From Odontocerum albicorne (Eukaryota; Arthropoda; Insecta; Trichoptera; Odontoceridae): a DNA stretch of 64,000 bases. The notes beneath the pieces were generated by a model that saw only the letters and a program-made list of their open reading frames with translations, had not been told where the DNA came from and made no database searches. The stretch is from assembly GCA_949825065.1 (NCBI GenBank), contig OX463859.1, positions 26,491,847 through 26,555,846 on the forward strand, in the 5' to 3' direction. Positions 22,136 to 33,419 of the stretch are shown piece by piece. Made by a program: the position numbers and the translations under genes. The stretch's first letter is position 1; every line of letters starts with the position of its first letter.

Positions 22136-22429
22136 GTCCAACCAACCACCCACATGGCTCAACACAAAATTAGAATCCCACCTCCCTTGATACACCAAAG
22201 ACAACACTTTACAACACATTCCTTTCCTCGCCCTTCCCTATACTGCACAGTCGGGAACCGATAAATTTTAAAGCGGCCCCATATCACGGGCGCTTTCCAC
22301 AATACGACCGCCCCTGGCACACAGCACAAGACGGTCCAAACTTCCGGCCACTACCGGGCGTAGTGATAACAACAATGATAACAATAAATTTCGCAATTGC
22401 CAATATCTATCATTTAAAAATTTCAAGAG

Positions 22430-22695
22430 GTTCACACAGAACCTTATACGTCAAATTACAAATATCCTATGGTTCACACAGAGCCACTTTCGAGGACTTG
22501 TAACTCCTTAAGTTCAGACAGAACTTTATACATTGAATAGCAAATATCCTATGGTTCACACCGAACCATTTTCGAGGACTTATATCTCCTTAAGTTCAGA
22601 CAGAACTTTATACATTGAATAACAAATATCCTATGGTTCACACCGAACCATTTTCGAGGACTTATATCTCCTTAAGTTCACACAGAACTTTACAC
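22430..22695. repeat. 82-bp tandem repeat, 3 copies
   Basis: aatatcctatggttcacac recurs at 22461, 22543 and 22625, each followed by ttcgaggactt and ctccttaagttcaga. Copies 2 and 3 are closer to each other than to copy 1. Confidence 0.9.
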
Positions 22696-22807
22696 ATAAC
22701 TTGGGTTTCCTCAGACTCCAAGGTCTGGACAACCGTTGCAGTAACAATTCACCACCACACAGAATGGTAACTGTATAGGTGGAGCCTTAGTTCCTTAAAA
22801 AAAAAAA

Positions 22808-23200
22808 ACACAAAACATGATAGAAAATTGGCAAGTAGCCCCGGCTGACAGCAGGACGCGTCTACGGACCCCCAGAACAGAGCCAAGAATCACGTGATAC
22901 CATTTACACAACTTTGGTCATCTAGGATCCGAGCGACAGACACGCGACCCCCCCGAACCGAAGCCACCCTAGCCCGAAACATGTGCATGACAGAACACAT
23001 AAAAAACACAAAACATGATAGAAAATTGGCAAGTAGCCCCGGCTGACAGCAGGACGCGTCTACGGACCCCCAGAACAGAGCCAAGAATCACGTGATACCA
23101 CTTACACAACTTTGGTCATCTAGGATCCGAGCGACAGACACGCGACCCCCCCGAACCGAAGCTACCCTAGCCCGACACATGTGCATGACAGAACACATCT
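22808..23200. repeat. 198-bp tandem duplication
   Basis: The unit begins acacaaaacatgatagaaaa at 22808 and 23006 and ends gcatgacagaacacat. The copies differ at only a few bases. Confidence 0.9.
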
Positions 23201-23273
23201 GTAATCGCAATCGCTAATTTGGGTTCATGAGGCCCGTGATGGAGACACACAGCAATCCATCCCAGATGTATTC

Positions 23274-23927
23274 TCAGGCCATCTTCAAAACCTTTATCGG
23301 TTGGGAGGCTAGCTTCCCCCAACCCGGACTCTTAAGGCTGCCCAGGGCCTCTCGGTGATTCACACCGAGCCAAAGTAAGGAGACAATGATAAACAACAAC
23401 AACTGGGAATTCAATTTACCGAGCGAGACCCACCATACGTCCGACCACAAGGGCACGGGTTCGTTTCGAGATTTAACTATCCAAGAAACGCAGCCCCCAG
23501 TCATGACGCATGCTGCCAACACTACAGTAACCAGAGCTCTTATCCCAAAACTCAAAACAGAGCAAACTTTGGAATTCAATTTACCGAGCGAGACCCACCA
23601 TACGTCCGACCACAAGGGCACGGGTTCGTTTCGAGATTTAACTATCCAAGAAACGCAGCCCCCAGTCATGACGCATGCTGCCAACACTACAGTAACCAGA
23701 GCTCTTATCCCAAAACTCAAAACAGAGCAAACAATACAACGGTAATCACCGTAACAGTTACATAAAATCGGTACAAGTTCAAAACAAACAAAATTAGAAC
23801 GGCAATTACCGTAACAGTTACATAAATTTGGCACAAGTTCAAAACAAAACAAAAATAGAACGGCAATTACCGTAACAGTTACATAAAATCGGTACAAGTT
23901 CAAAACAAAACAAAAATAGAACGGCAA
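23274..23927 (-). CDS. 217-codon frame across the repeats, doubtful gene
   Basis: An ATG-started frame lies where an env gene would sit, downstream of integrase. It consists almost entirely of the tandem 165-bp and 60-bp units, with many Cys, Val and Leu residues. No signal peptide, fusion-peptide or known envelope feature is recognisable. The frame is open across both copies because the 165-bp unit is a multiple of three. Most likely it is a by-product of the duplications. Confidence 0.2.
   Translation of the reverse strand: MPFYFCFVLNLYRFYVTVTVIAVLFLFCFELVPNLCNCYGNCRSNFVCFELVPILCNCYGDYRCIVCSVLSFGIRALVTVVLAACVMTGGCVSWIVKSRNEPVPLWSDVWWVSLGKLNSKVCSVLSFGIRALVTVVLAACVMTGGCVSWIVKSRNEPVPLWSDVWWVSLGKLNSQLLLFIIVSLLWLGVNHREALGSLKSPGWGKLASQPIKVLKMA
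23406..23732. repeat. 165-bp tandem duplication
   Basis: Units begin ggaattcaatttaccgagcg at 23406 and 23571 and look identical. 165 bp is 55 codons, so a minus-strand frame (23274-23927) repeats a 55-residue block without shifting. Confidence 0.95.
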
Positions 23928-23965
23928 TTACCGTAACAGTTACATAAATTCTGTCAAAGTTCATT
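23739..23965. repeat. 60/61-bp tandem repeat, 4 copies
   Basis: ccgtaacagttacataaa recurs at a 60-61 bp period, with starts near 23740, 23800, 23861 and 23922. It directly follows the 165-bp duplication. Confidence 0.9.
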
Positions 23966-23969
23966 CGAG

Positions 23970-25890
23970 AACGCACCATACTCTTATCCTTATTCCTCCC
24001 AGCAGCACCACTACAACCTCCACATTTCCCATAAACCTTTCATCGCGCTGCCTAACAGACTACCATGCGACCCCGTACTCGGTGAGTGCTTTGACAGAAC
24101 AAAATATATTATAATATTTTACACAACAACAAAAAAATTAATCATTTTTATTTCAAATTATATACTCCACACTCAACAGGAGCCAATTCGTCAACAAGAT
24201 GAACTTACTTCAATACTATAGCCCTTCAACACCGTGGAATGCTACACCTCTCTAACAAGAAATTCCGAACACATCAGCGGTTATTATCATCATGGAACCC
24301 CGTCCAATAACTAACACTTGCTACGTGCAACTATCCGAAACGGATACTCCACTGTACCATCTGTACAATCTTTTCCAAATTCAACTCGGTGGAAAGCAAC
24401 ACCTACTCCATAGCATTACTGAACAATTCTACTGCTATTAAACTTGCGGACCACCGTCCAGCGATAGCATTTGTGCAAAGCAATTTTCCACGATGGATAC
24501 TCTACTGAATCCTCAGTACAATCTTTGGAACGCTACTCCCGGGGGAAGGGTACACCTCTCCGTCAAGAAGTTCGGAATACATCACGAATTCTTATCAGAT
24601 AAGACAACAATTAGGAAGACAATCCTTCCCTAATACGAAATTCTGAAGACTTCCAAGAATTTCTTCACTTAATGCCCTAACTTCTGCAGCCAATAATTCG
24701 ATAGGGAATCTAATGAGAAGGTAACAATTACCACTAAATAACCCACAACAGCTGTTAGGTAACCCAATACCTAAGCTCGCATTACACAAGAGCAATTTGA
24801 TCCTGAATGTAATACGTGTACCTTCTACAAACGGTACTAATCATCTATGTATTACATGAATTCTTACTTCAGAAGGACCTAAGTCCTTCGTTGAGATACA
24901 TATAATCCTACTCTAGGCTTTCAGCATTCCGCCACTCGTGGTCCAGGCTTAGGTTCATTGAACGCCAGGTATTCTTTGGTTAAGTCACCGGGTTGAATAC
25001 CAGCCCATACATAAAACATATGGAAATGAATCCATACGAGATTGCCCACGGCCAGCCCACTTATTCATTCACCCTTGTGCAATAATAAATTCGCACCGGT
25101 GACGTCACTTGACATACTAAACTGACATTCACCAAGGAATCGACAGTGTATACCTTCAAGGTATTATAACAAAATATTTAATTTAATTATTTTAAGAACC
25201 ATTTTCCTAACCATGAATGACTCCCAATTAGGCGCTGACGAACCCATCACTACACTGTCAACTATCAGCTTATCTATAATCCACCCGGGCACAGAAGCTG
25301 TGCTCAGGACCGGACCCATATCATATGTTTGCGTCCTTAACGCGTGACGACGGACTCACCGCATAAAGTCTATTCTAAGCTATACTGTATTCAATAGTCT
25401 ATTTATAGTATATATGCAACTACTAAACTTCTACCGTCTTTTTATAAGAGAATAACCCCTGTATTCCTTCCCTCTTACAAGACAAGAATGATACATTTAA
25501 TAATTTGACTCCAGGTCACGCTTTCTAGTTTCTAAAGAGAGAATACTCGACTACGATCTCCCTATTACGACGAGAAACAGTTCTATACTCAAATATTGGT
25601 CACTCGACCACGCTCTTTAGCTTCTAAAGAGTGATTACTCAAATAACTCTCTCGTTTTTTCAAAGACAAAAGAGTGCTATAATCGACTTCTGGTCTCCTG
25701 GCCACGTTCTCTAATTTCAAAAGAGAAAATACACAAATAACTCTACCGTTATTGTAACAACAAAGGGGCTATACTCTATTTAACACTTGGCCTTGCTCCT
25801 CTTATATGCCTCGACTACGAGAATCCGGACTAATTCTCACTTAGCTTTATGACATGGAGTGCTATATTCCTCTGTCGGTCACCCGATCGC
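23970..25890 (-). other. non-coding 3' interior of the Gypsy element
   Basis: No open frame of note. Degenerate duplications are visible, for example ggaatgctacacctctct near 24237 and ggaacgctactcc near 24528 about 300 bp apart, and related blocks ending in aaagag at 25530-25730. The region appears to have grown by repeated tandem duplication followed by decay. Confidence 0.6.
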
Positions 25891-25897
25891 GAGACTA

Positions 25898-26533
25898 TCA
25901 TTGGTCAACCTTTGCAATATCCTTCACGTGATATCTCCCTACCACTTTTCCACTAAGCTCCGACAGCTCGTAAACCGAATTGGAGATTTTCCTGCTAACC
26001 ACGCTCTTTATAAATCTCGGTGCCAGCTTGGCGCTGAAGTAACGACCTGCATTTGACTGTTTAAAGGACTTCCTCCATACCACCTGTCCAACGGACAGAC
26101 GTCTCTCTCTACGGCGTAGGTTATACCTAGCTGCGCTACGCTTAAACCCAGTCAATAGTTTAGCAGTGACGGTCTCGTACAATTTTTCCATTCTATTTAG
26201 CACTTGGAGATAATTAGGAGATCTCGTGGAAGAGACAATCTGATTCGAATCCAGTTGGTCGTGGAACGAAGCATGGGGAACCGGATGGAATCCGTGAAAC
26301 AGATAAAAAGGGGTGCTACCGGTGGTTATGCTCACAGTATTGTTTAAACAGGAACAGATCTTCCCTAAGAATTCGCACCAATCTCGTTGATTGTCCTGTA
26401 CCAAAATGGATAGACACGTCAGAATTGAAGAATTATATCTCTCGCTGGTATTGTTTTGCGGGTGATAATACGCGTTGTAAAAGAGGTCTCGTATCCCATA
26501 GGATTCCAGGAATCCTCTGAATTCCTTCATCAC
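25898..26533 (-). pseudogene. Gypsy integrase, C-terminal part
   Basis: The frame opens VMKEFRGFLESYGI and contains YYHPQNNTSERYNSSI, whose glutamate corresponds to the third catalytic residue of the DDE integrase core. It continues through LVQDNQRDWCEFL and a C-terminal RRRERRLSVGQVVWRKSF region to VVGRYHVKDIAKVDQ. The first two catalytic aspartates and the HHCC zinc-binding domain are missing. It follows the reverse transcriptase remnant in the same frame, separated only by one TAG. Confidence 0.85.
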
Positions 26534-26840
26534 CTAAATCTTTTCAGGGTCCGTTCTCAACCCTTCGCGGTCCACTATATGTCCCAAGTACCTAAGGCTT
26601 GACTTGCAAAATTCCGACTTGGCCAATTTTATAGTAAGATTGGACTCCTTCAACCGGCGCAACACCAAACGTAAGGTGGCGATGTGTGAATCGAAATCTG
26701 CGCTGCAGATTAAGATGTCATCTAGGTAGCAAAATACATGATCGCCCTGATCGGCAAACAGTTTATCCCTTAGCCTCTGCATTTCGGCAGGAATATTTTT
26801 TAGACCAAATGGGGTGACCACAAACTGGTACTGACCCCGG
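26534..26840 (-). pseudogene. Gypsy reverse transcriptase, central part
   Basis: The frame shows GQYQFVVTPFGLKNIPAEMQ, then HVFCYLDDILICS with the catalytic YLDD box, and ends SLRYLGHIVDREGLRTDPEK before a TAG at 26534-26536. The fingers before GQYQF and everything after DPEKI (RNase H and most of integrase) have been deleted. The surviving segment aligns with the palm of Ty3/Gypsy enzymes. Confidence 0.9.
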
Positions 26841-26844
26841 CCAC

Positions 26845-29565
26845 GCTCTTACGTAAAAGGAAGCGAGGCGAGACCTTTTATCTTCCTTAATTATTAGCTC
26901 GAAAACTGAGCAGAGTTTTCACAAATCCTCAACTAATCACGACTGGAAGCAGACAATCTCTGCGCCATCTTTATGCTATCACTTCTTACACCCGTGATAA
27001 TTCGTTATCTGCCAAGGGTGGCTCTAAAGAATGATTTTAAATTCTCTATTCTTGGAATATATTCTGTAAGGGACTCAACTGTTTCTATACATAAGCCTGT
27101 CTAGTCTGCAATTTATCCTAAAGTCTTCCGACCCATACCCTTCTAGGAAAACCCTATAGATTACATGGCAATCACTACCTTTTTAACCTTAATTCAGAGA
27201 AGGTTAATGTTGCATCTCACAGGAACTATAGCTAGTTGAAGGAAGTCTATTTACTTCTACTTCCAGGATAAACAAGCCATCTTCTTTGTACCCAATGCAC
27301 CGACACAAAACAAAAGAATTTATTCCAAAACGAAATTCTATTCGAATTTCGAAACCAACCGTGTTATCCAGATGTATTGTCAGAAACAAAGGAATCTAGC
27401 CAACCGAAATTCAATTCAGACCAGATAACAAACTTCTCTATCAAAAGACATTGATACGAGAACAAATGAATTTATCTAAAACGTAATTCCATTCAGTGTT
27501 TAAAAACAGCGCATGTAAGAAAACTCAGCATCGACTGACTGATTATCAATAAGATACAACAGCCCTTTCTAACAATCCCCGTGTCAACAAGAACAGCCAA
27601 TATTACCGAACGACAACAATTATGACGCAATACTTTCTACACAAACTCGCCATAACAACAGTAGCTCCGCGTAATAATTCGCAATATCCTATTATAAGAA
27701 TCCTTCTGGAACTTAATTCCAGTTCTCTCTATTCCAACATATTGTTTAATAACAGCCACTGCTAACACGAGAAAAAAAAAATTATAACTATGACGCAATA
27801 CTATTCACATCTAGAGCCTTCTTCTAGTTCTCACTCTTTTTCTTTTTCACAATATTACTGCCTGACCTGCTACACCGTTATCAAAATAAAGTATCCGTAA
27901 TTACGACGCAATTCGTCCTTTTGCCTTTGACTTTGAAAATTACCAAACCGAACACTGCGATTTTAACTATTACTTAGTCCTAAACAAAATCCGTAAACCG
28001 GGTCTCTAGCGCGATTGAAACATCATTTACGGAAGTTACCTTCCTTCCAGGTGAGATTGATCTCAATTAGCCAGGAACCAATTCTTATTCAACTGGAATA
28101 TTCTATGATTTCAAAACACTTGTCGTCATTCAATGACCACGCACTTCCTGTATTATTTAATCTGTTTCAAAACACGATACCATGCGAATCTATTTCCTCA
28201 AAGAAAAACATCGGACAGTATTTCCAGCCGCAAAACAAAATGGCGTCCGTCCATTATGCACGACCATTCCATAATTTAAATTTTCTAAACATTGAACTCC
28301 TATCCTTTATCTCCTTTTCAATCTATCACAATTCGCAAAAAATCACTAAACTGACCACTGAGATATTAATTATTATTTACTCCTAAACAAAATTCGTAAA
28401 CTGGATCATTTACGCGATTGGGATATTTCTTACGAAAGTAGGGCGCACATAACACTTTGCCCAGCCCATCTCCTTTCAAAGATGAACTGGAGCTTAATCC
28501 ACGTGGAATTTAATTCTTTTTAAGCCTGACTATCCACGAAATACCACACTAGTCCTTTTTACAATTCTCTGACCGCGCACTTTTTTTTGAAAACAGGGGA
28601 GCAGAATGAAGAGATCTTCCCTCGGCCTTAATTGGATACATTGCAACAATAAAACAATAGGACAAAAGTTCAACCGAAGCAAATCAAGACCTTAATAACA
28701 AAAACAACACTTCTAACTCGATCGTTCTGTTAAACCAACAAGATTTCTCCTAGCAACGCAGTTCAAATTTACAAACAACAACTTCCTACATCGTGTTTAC
28801 AATCAACCGCGAGGGACGAGGCTGACCAAAGCTCCATTTTAACAACAAACGACTATAGACCAAAATGTAATTCAATCTCTATAAACAATTATATCGTTTA
28901 TAGATCCATTACAGAAGAAACTATTCAACGCATGATTCGGCCATTGAACCAAGATCGAAACCAAAAATAACTTGCTCCAACGGAATCTTTTTAAGTAAAA
29001 GAGGAATCTAGCCTTGGTCGACTTCATTACGTCCCTAATTGGATCCATTGCCAACAACAACAAACAAAAAAAAATTAAAACAATAAACAAGGCCCAAAAG
29101 AAGAAAAGAAAAAACGCGATATCAGACCCCACTAACAAAAACACACTTCTAATTCAAACGATATGTTAAACAAACAAAGACTTCTCTCTGAAGCGTGGTA
29201 CAAATTTCTGAACACCCTAACTTTTAAATCGAGTTTAATAAGGAACACACGATTCTTAACAAGAAAATATTTGGAAAAAGTTAGCTAGAAATCTATTCCA
29301 AAAAGACTCGAAAAACGGCCTTTCCAACTCGGAGCCTGTATGCACGCGACAACAAGATGGCCGCGTGGTCGCGAACAGCGAAAACAAACGCGGGAGACAC
29401 GTGGTTCAAATTTGCAAACACGTGGGAACAAAAAATAGAGAAAACAAACGGTCGTACACAAAAAAATACATATAAAAACACTTTTCTGAAAATAAATTAT
29501 TATTTAAAACAAACAAATTATAAATAAAAGCCTTGTCTAGCGAGATATCAAGAGATACAGAGTTT
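26845..29565 (-). other. non-coding 5' interior of the Gypsy element
   Basis: Where gag and protease should lie there is no coherent frame. Diverged duplications can be seen, for example acttagtcctaaacaaaatc near 27978 and tactcctaaacaaaattcgt near 28379, about 400 bp apart, each followed by a gcgattg motif. This resembles a large retrotransposon derivative rather than a simple deletion. Confidence 0.6.
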
Positions 29566-29569
29566 TCTG

Positions 29570-29587
29570 CCCCGCGTTCGGGAGCCA
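29570..29587 (-). promoter_or_regulatory. tRNA primer-binding site
   Basis: On the element's strand, TGGCTCCCGAACGCGGGG begins 4 nt after the 5' LTR. It starts TGG as expected for pairing with a tRNA 3' CCA. I do not assign the tRNA. Confidence 0.65.
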
Positions 29588-29591
29588 ATTA

Positions 29592-30451
29592 TGTCACACC
29601 TTTTGCTAAATTTAAGAAACAAGAATTATATGTACACAATTGATTACATAAATCAATTCACCAAATATCAATCTTACCAAGGTGACAGGGCCGGACAGGT
29701 CAGTCGGCTTCTTAACGAGACAAGTACTCTTTAGGTCTCTGGGGTATTGTTGGGTTCTCTTAACTCTGAATAAGTCTCTCTAGTTTCTCGCTGGGACAGG
29801 CGACACAATTAAACAAGAACAATTTGTAATGAAACAGTTTATTGTATTGTAAAAAAAAAGAAAAAAGAAAAAAAATATATAAAAAAAAACTAGACGAATG
29901 TCTAGAAAAAAAGTTTTAAAATTGGCAACAAATATAAAAACGTGTTGTATTTAGCAAGGGAGATTCCAATAACAATTTAGAGTTAAACTTGAGCGATGGT
30001 TAAAATGTGCGGACGAAATTCACATTAAAAATAGGAGGAAATATTCACCCGTAATCAAAATGGCGTCCTGGAGTTCCGTGATATATGAGGGAGAGCAGTG
30101 TCGGACCCAAACGTCTGAATCTCACCACGTTCTGCACGGAATGGCGCGAGCCAGCTAGCGCCCGCTCCCCCCTGGCCAGGAAGTACGACGAGGCAGGGGT
30201 GCCAATCTCGACCTCGGTCCCCCGTGACAATGTTGTCATTGAATAAAAATGTACCTGACTGCAAGGGTAGTTACCTTTATCTTATTGTCTTTAGTATTTT
30301 AAAATATTCAAGTATTTCATAATATTTTAATCTTCCTGTTTTCAAGGCAAGCACATGGTCTCGACACCACAAGTTTCATAAATTATGACATGTCGCGAAT
30401 TAAAAATTTCGAGGACGTGAAGTATGCAATTTAACAAATATAGTCCTAACA
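29592..30451 (-). repeat. 5' LTR (860 bp) of the Gypsy element
   Basis: Identical to the 3' LTR apart from one missing A. It begins TGTTAGGACTA and ends GTGTGACA on the element's strand. It should hold the promoter, though no TATA box was singled out. Confidence 0.95.
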
Positions 30452-30500
30452 AAACACATGAAGTAATGTCATTCAAATGTTCAGAAACACATTCTTCAAA

Positions 30501-30636
30501 TATGTTGTTTATAGTTAAGGCATTAAAGTCTTGTTTACGCTCCCCTAAAGATGAGGTGAAAGCCTTGAAACCGGTAGGGTTATACCGTCATAAAAAAAGT
30601 GGAATAAACAGTGTTTGTTAAAAAAAATAAATTACA
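30501..30636 (+). mobile_element. short Penelope-like insertion with 13-bp target duplication
   Basis: It begins with the inverted terminal motif tatagttaaggcattaa and runs straight into the plus-oriented 3' tail (accggtagggttatacc, then gtggaataaacagtgtttg). The flanking acattcttcaaat occurs on both sides. A strongly truncated composite copy. Confidence 0.75.
30542..30579 (+). ncRNA. hammerhead-like motif, mutated core
   Basis: Same layout as 9472-9509 (CCC, core, stem II, GAA, ACCGGT, A, GGG), but the core reads CTAAAGA. The invariant G after CT is lost, so it is predicted inactive. Confidence 0.4.
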
Positions 30637-30699
30637 TTCTTCAAATGTTCAGAAACACATGAAGTAAATCACTAAAATACATGTACGAGTACATGGACA

Positions 30700-31595
30700 T
30701 TGAAACTCAAATGAGGCCAGGGTACAAATCATAAAAGCCTTGTGTAATTTTCTACAACGTTCACGTAATTAACAATTTGGGGTTATGTTAAAATTCTTCA
30801 GGTAAAATGTTTTAAAGGGAAGGAATTTGAGGGATTGTTGATTTTTCATTTCGTTTACGAAAGTGAACTTTATTTAATTACAACATTTCTTTGGAGAGTT
30901 GTTAATTTATTTAGAAGTACTTTGAAGACTTTTAATTAGAGATTCTTGACTTTTTGAAAAGATAAACAAAGTTTAGCACTTAATTGACAAATTTCGTTGA
31001 TCAAAGTTTGAAACATACGTTTTAAATTTTTAACGAAATGGTGATTTTTTTATAAAGTTTTTACTAAGTCTTATCATATACAAGAATATTATAAGTATTA
31101 AAAATAAATGAAATATGCTTTAAATTAAATATAAAAATAATTTTTTATTGATGTAGATCATATAAGCTAAGAGCGGACATTTTTTTAGCGACAATGGCTC
31201 TCTTTTTTAGTAGATTTAGATAGAAATACTAGTTATTGCAAAATATTTTATGCCGCTACTTTTAAAAACTTTCAGTGCATTTTTTTTCGATCATCTTGAT
31301 TCGATCCAGGAAACTCGAAAACCACCCCCAATTAAAAAGTTGATCAATATATTTATTTGTTACCGGTGTACAATAAATGTTTTCATTAAAATTCAACACA
31401 CAAATAAATTTTACCTCTTGAATATTATCTACCCCGAAAACCGTTAAGATTATATTTATACTAAATGTATGGCAGTCATTTCAAATTTAAAACAAATACT
31501 CAGAATGATAAGTAAAAAAAATAATTTTTAAATGAATGATAAACTGTTTTGTATCTCATTAAAATGAGGTTGTCACTGAGAAAAAAAATAAAAAT
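30700..31595. other. AT-rich spacer, nothing recognised
   Basis: Short frames only, with no repeat or domain. Confidence 0.3.
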
Positions 31596-31602
31596 ATGTT
31601 AT

Positions 31603-31735
31603 TGCTAGTTAAGGCATTAACATTTTTGAAGGTTTATAACGATATAACTCAAACCCTACCTGTTTCAAGGGTTTCACCTCATCATCAGGGGAGTATAAAC
31701 AAGACTGAATTTTGTTCGAACTGGTACCCACATAC
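31603..31735 (-). mobile_element. Penelope-like 3' end (minus)
   Basis: ctagttaaggcattaac at 31608 is the terminal motif, followed inward by the family tail and hammerhead-like core, and ending in sequence matching 9440-9470 (gttcgaactggtaccca). Confidence 0.75.
31654..31691 (-). ncRNA. hammerhead-like motif with canonical CTGATGA
   Basis: Minus strand: CCC, CTGATGA, stem II (TGAGGTGAAACCCTT), GAA, ACAGGT (one mismatch from the palindrome ACCGGT), A, GGG. All core residues are intact. Confidence 0.5.
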
Positions 31736-32154
31736 ATGTTTCCAACGGTAAAAAAATCGGGCTGGGGAAAGTTTCCTAGTTTCCATATCGAAATATTCGT
31801 ACTATTCTTTCAGGTGCCTTTCTGCACCGAAGTTCGTAGCTTATTAAAAAGCTTTACTCAAATCCACTGCCCGTTCAGCTCGACAAAAAATACATTTAAT
31901 CAATAACTCTGATTTTTAACCAGCTGTCGTTTCCGTCTTCTTATTATCCTTAAAATGTAATTGTTACATTTGTCATTAATATTTCGTATTGTTTTGATCG
32001 TATTTTTTCCTCATTCCTTCTTTCGTGTCAAATAAATAATGAATGTAATTTTTATTATCTTATTTAGTGATAATTGTAGTGTATGAAACATTTGTTGTAT
32101 AAAGTATAACCTTGCCGGTTTATTTTTATGTGACAATCTCTTTTAAAAATACAG

Positions 32155-32296
32155 AAAGATGTTTAAGAGTTCGTAAATGAAAACCAGAGTCGAACCTTTT
32201 GAAAAGTAAATTGGGCTCCAGCGAAAATTGAACTCGCAACCTCCGGGTCGAAAGACAGATGTTTCATCAACTAAGCCACAGAAGTTTTATTAACTA
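32155..32296 (-). mobile_element. SINE copy (minus)
   Basis: The minus strand shows tgtggcttagttgatgaaac (A-box region), tttcgacccggaggttgcga and gttcaattttcgctgg (B-box region), then the body to ttaaacatctttctg. The tail is missing. Confidence 0.8.
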
Positions 32297-32299
32297 AGC

Positions 32300-33045
32300 C
32301 AATCAGCATAGTTTTTTTTATGTTAAACAACTTGAAAGACAACTTGAAATACCTAACATTTTACAGTTCGTAAACAAAATGCTCAAAGTTTTCATTGAAT
32401 TAACTTTTGGCATGTCGTAAACCGACTCAAATTAAATTTCATTCGCTGTAGTCATATTCGTAAAAAAAATTCCTATGATTTATTTTAAACTTAAAATATT
32501 AACCGATTTCGCAATTTTTCTTTCATAGACACTTAAAGTTACAGAAGTTATTTATATTTAAATGTACCCGTTTTTCACTATTTCAAAGTACTTTAAAATA
32601 AAAGATTACGGATATATGTTTAATTTTTATTATCTGCTTAGTCTAAATTTTTTATTATTTTATTTAAATGGCAAATCGTAGAGCACAAGTAAATACTATT
32701 GTTGTAGCCCCTTTATTTTGTGGATATATTAAACCCCTTTACTAAGTAAAACTGTGACAAGTGATGTCATTCCTTGATCAAGAACGTAATATAAATATTT
32801 GCTCTAAATATATACACATTTAGCTAAAATATTTACACTCTGCATTCATATGTTTGCACACACTTATCACCAAGTTGTCAAATTCGGTAGGTTAAGTGCT
32901 ACGTAGCAAAATATTTCCATCACGTTAGTTTAACTTTATCGAAATGCATCTTAATCAATGCATTAATTGAATTGCTTTAATTTATTAACCTCTCTCACTC
33001 CAGGGCCGCATCCAATTCGTTTTTAAAAAGTTTTAAAGAACCTTA
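32300..33045. other. AT-rich spacer, nothing recognised
   Basis: No open frame above background and no shared repeat. Confidence 0.3.
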
Positions 33046-33049
33046 GGTT

Positions 33050-33415
33050 CAAATGTGTGTACTTACAATACATGGGGCGGCAATGCATGGTAGAATACGG
33101 AATGAAGTAACTGGGGATAAAAGTTAAATGAAGAAGGGCAATCTGAGATGGTTTGGGCACTTGAAAAGAATAAAAAAAATACCATCTAAACAAATATACG
33201 GTGCAAATCTGAGTGAAAGGCATGGTACAAAATGAACTAGAAAAGTTTGGTTGGGTTAAATGAATAATAGTTTGTATGAAAGGTAAACATTAAGAGAAAT
33301 TGTAGGTGCTGTATGAGATGTTTAAGATATAAAATATGTGTGCGAGATAGGAAAGTCTAGCATTTTGTCATTTCTGCCAATCCCAATGGGTAACGACATG
33401 ATGGTATGTATGTAT
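33050..33415 (+). mobile_element. LINE family B fragment
   Basis: Reads GNLRWFGHLKR-like (ctgagatggtttgggcactt), then IYGANLSERHG. The 3' tail gaaagtctagcattttgtca is followed by tgccaatcccaatgggtaac and short tatg repeats. Stops are frequent. Confidence 0.65.
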
Positions 33416-33419
33416 GTTA

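Larger units (their letters stand above)
20508..30451 (-). mobile_element. young non-autonomous Ty3/Gypsy LTR retrotransposon
   Basis: Two LTRs (20508-21368 and 29592-30451) are identical except for one extra A. The flanking AAAC at 20504-20507 and 30452-30455 is a 4-bp target duplication. The coding remnants, primer-binding site and polypurine tract all place transcription on the minus strand. The 8.2-kb interior keeps only part of reverse transcriptase and the end of integrase. No gag, protease, RNase H or integrase zinc-binding domain is visible. Near-identical LTRs show recent insertion, so the copy was presumably mobilised by proteins supplied by a relative. Several tandem duplications fill the region downstream of pol. 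Confidence 0.95.
30456..30690. repeat. 33-bp triplicate that served as a double insertion site
   Basis: tcaaatgttcagaaac occurs at 20492, 30473 and 30643, separated only by the Gypsy element and a short Penelope piece. Removing both leaves about three head-to-tail copies of a roughly 33-bp unit. Confidence 0.6.

Noticed and set aside
23386..23745. 119-codon plus-strand frame in the Gypsy interior
   Set aside because: It is the antisense shadow of the identical 165-bp duplication and runs against the element's coding strand.
30045..30264. Minus-strand frames inside both LTRs
   Set aside because: They lie wholly within LTR sequence, overlap each other in different frames, and one is disrupted by the 1-bp difference between LTRs.
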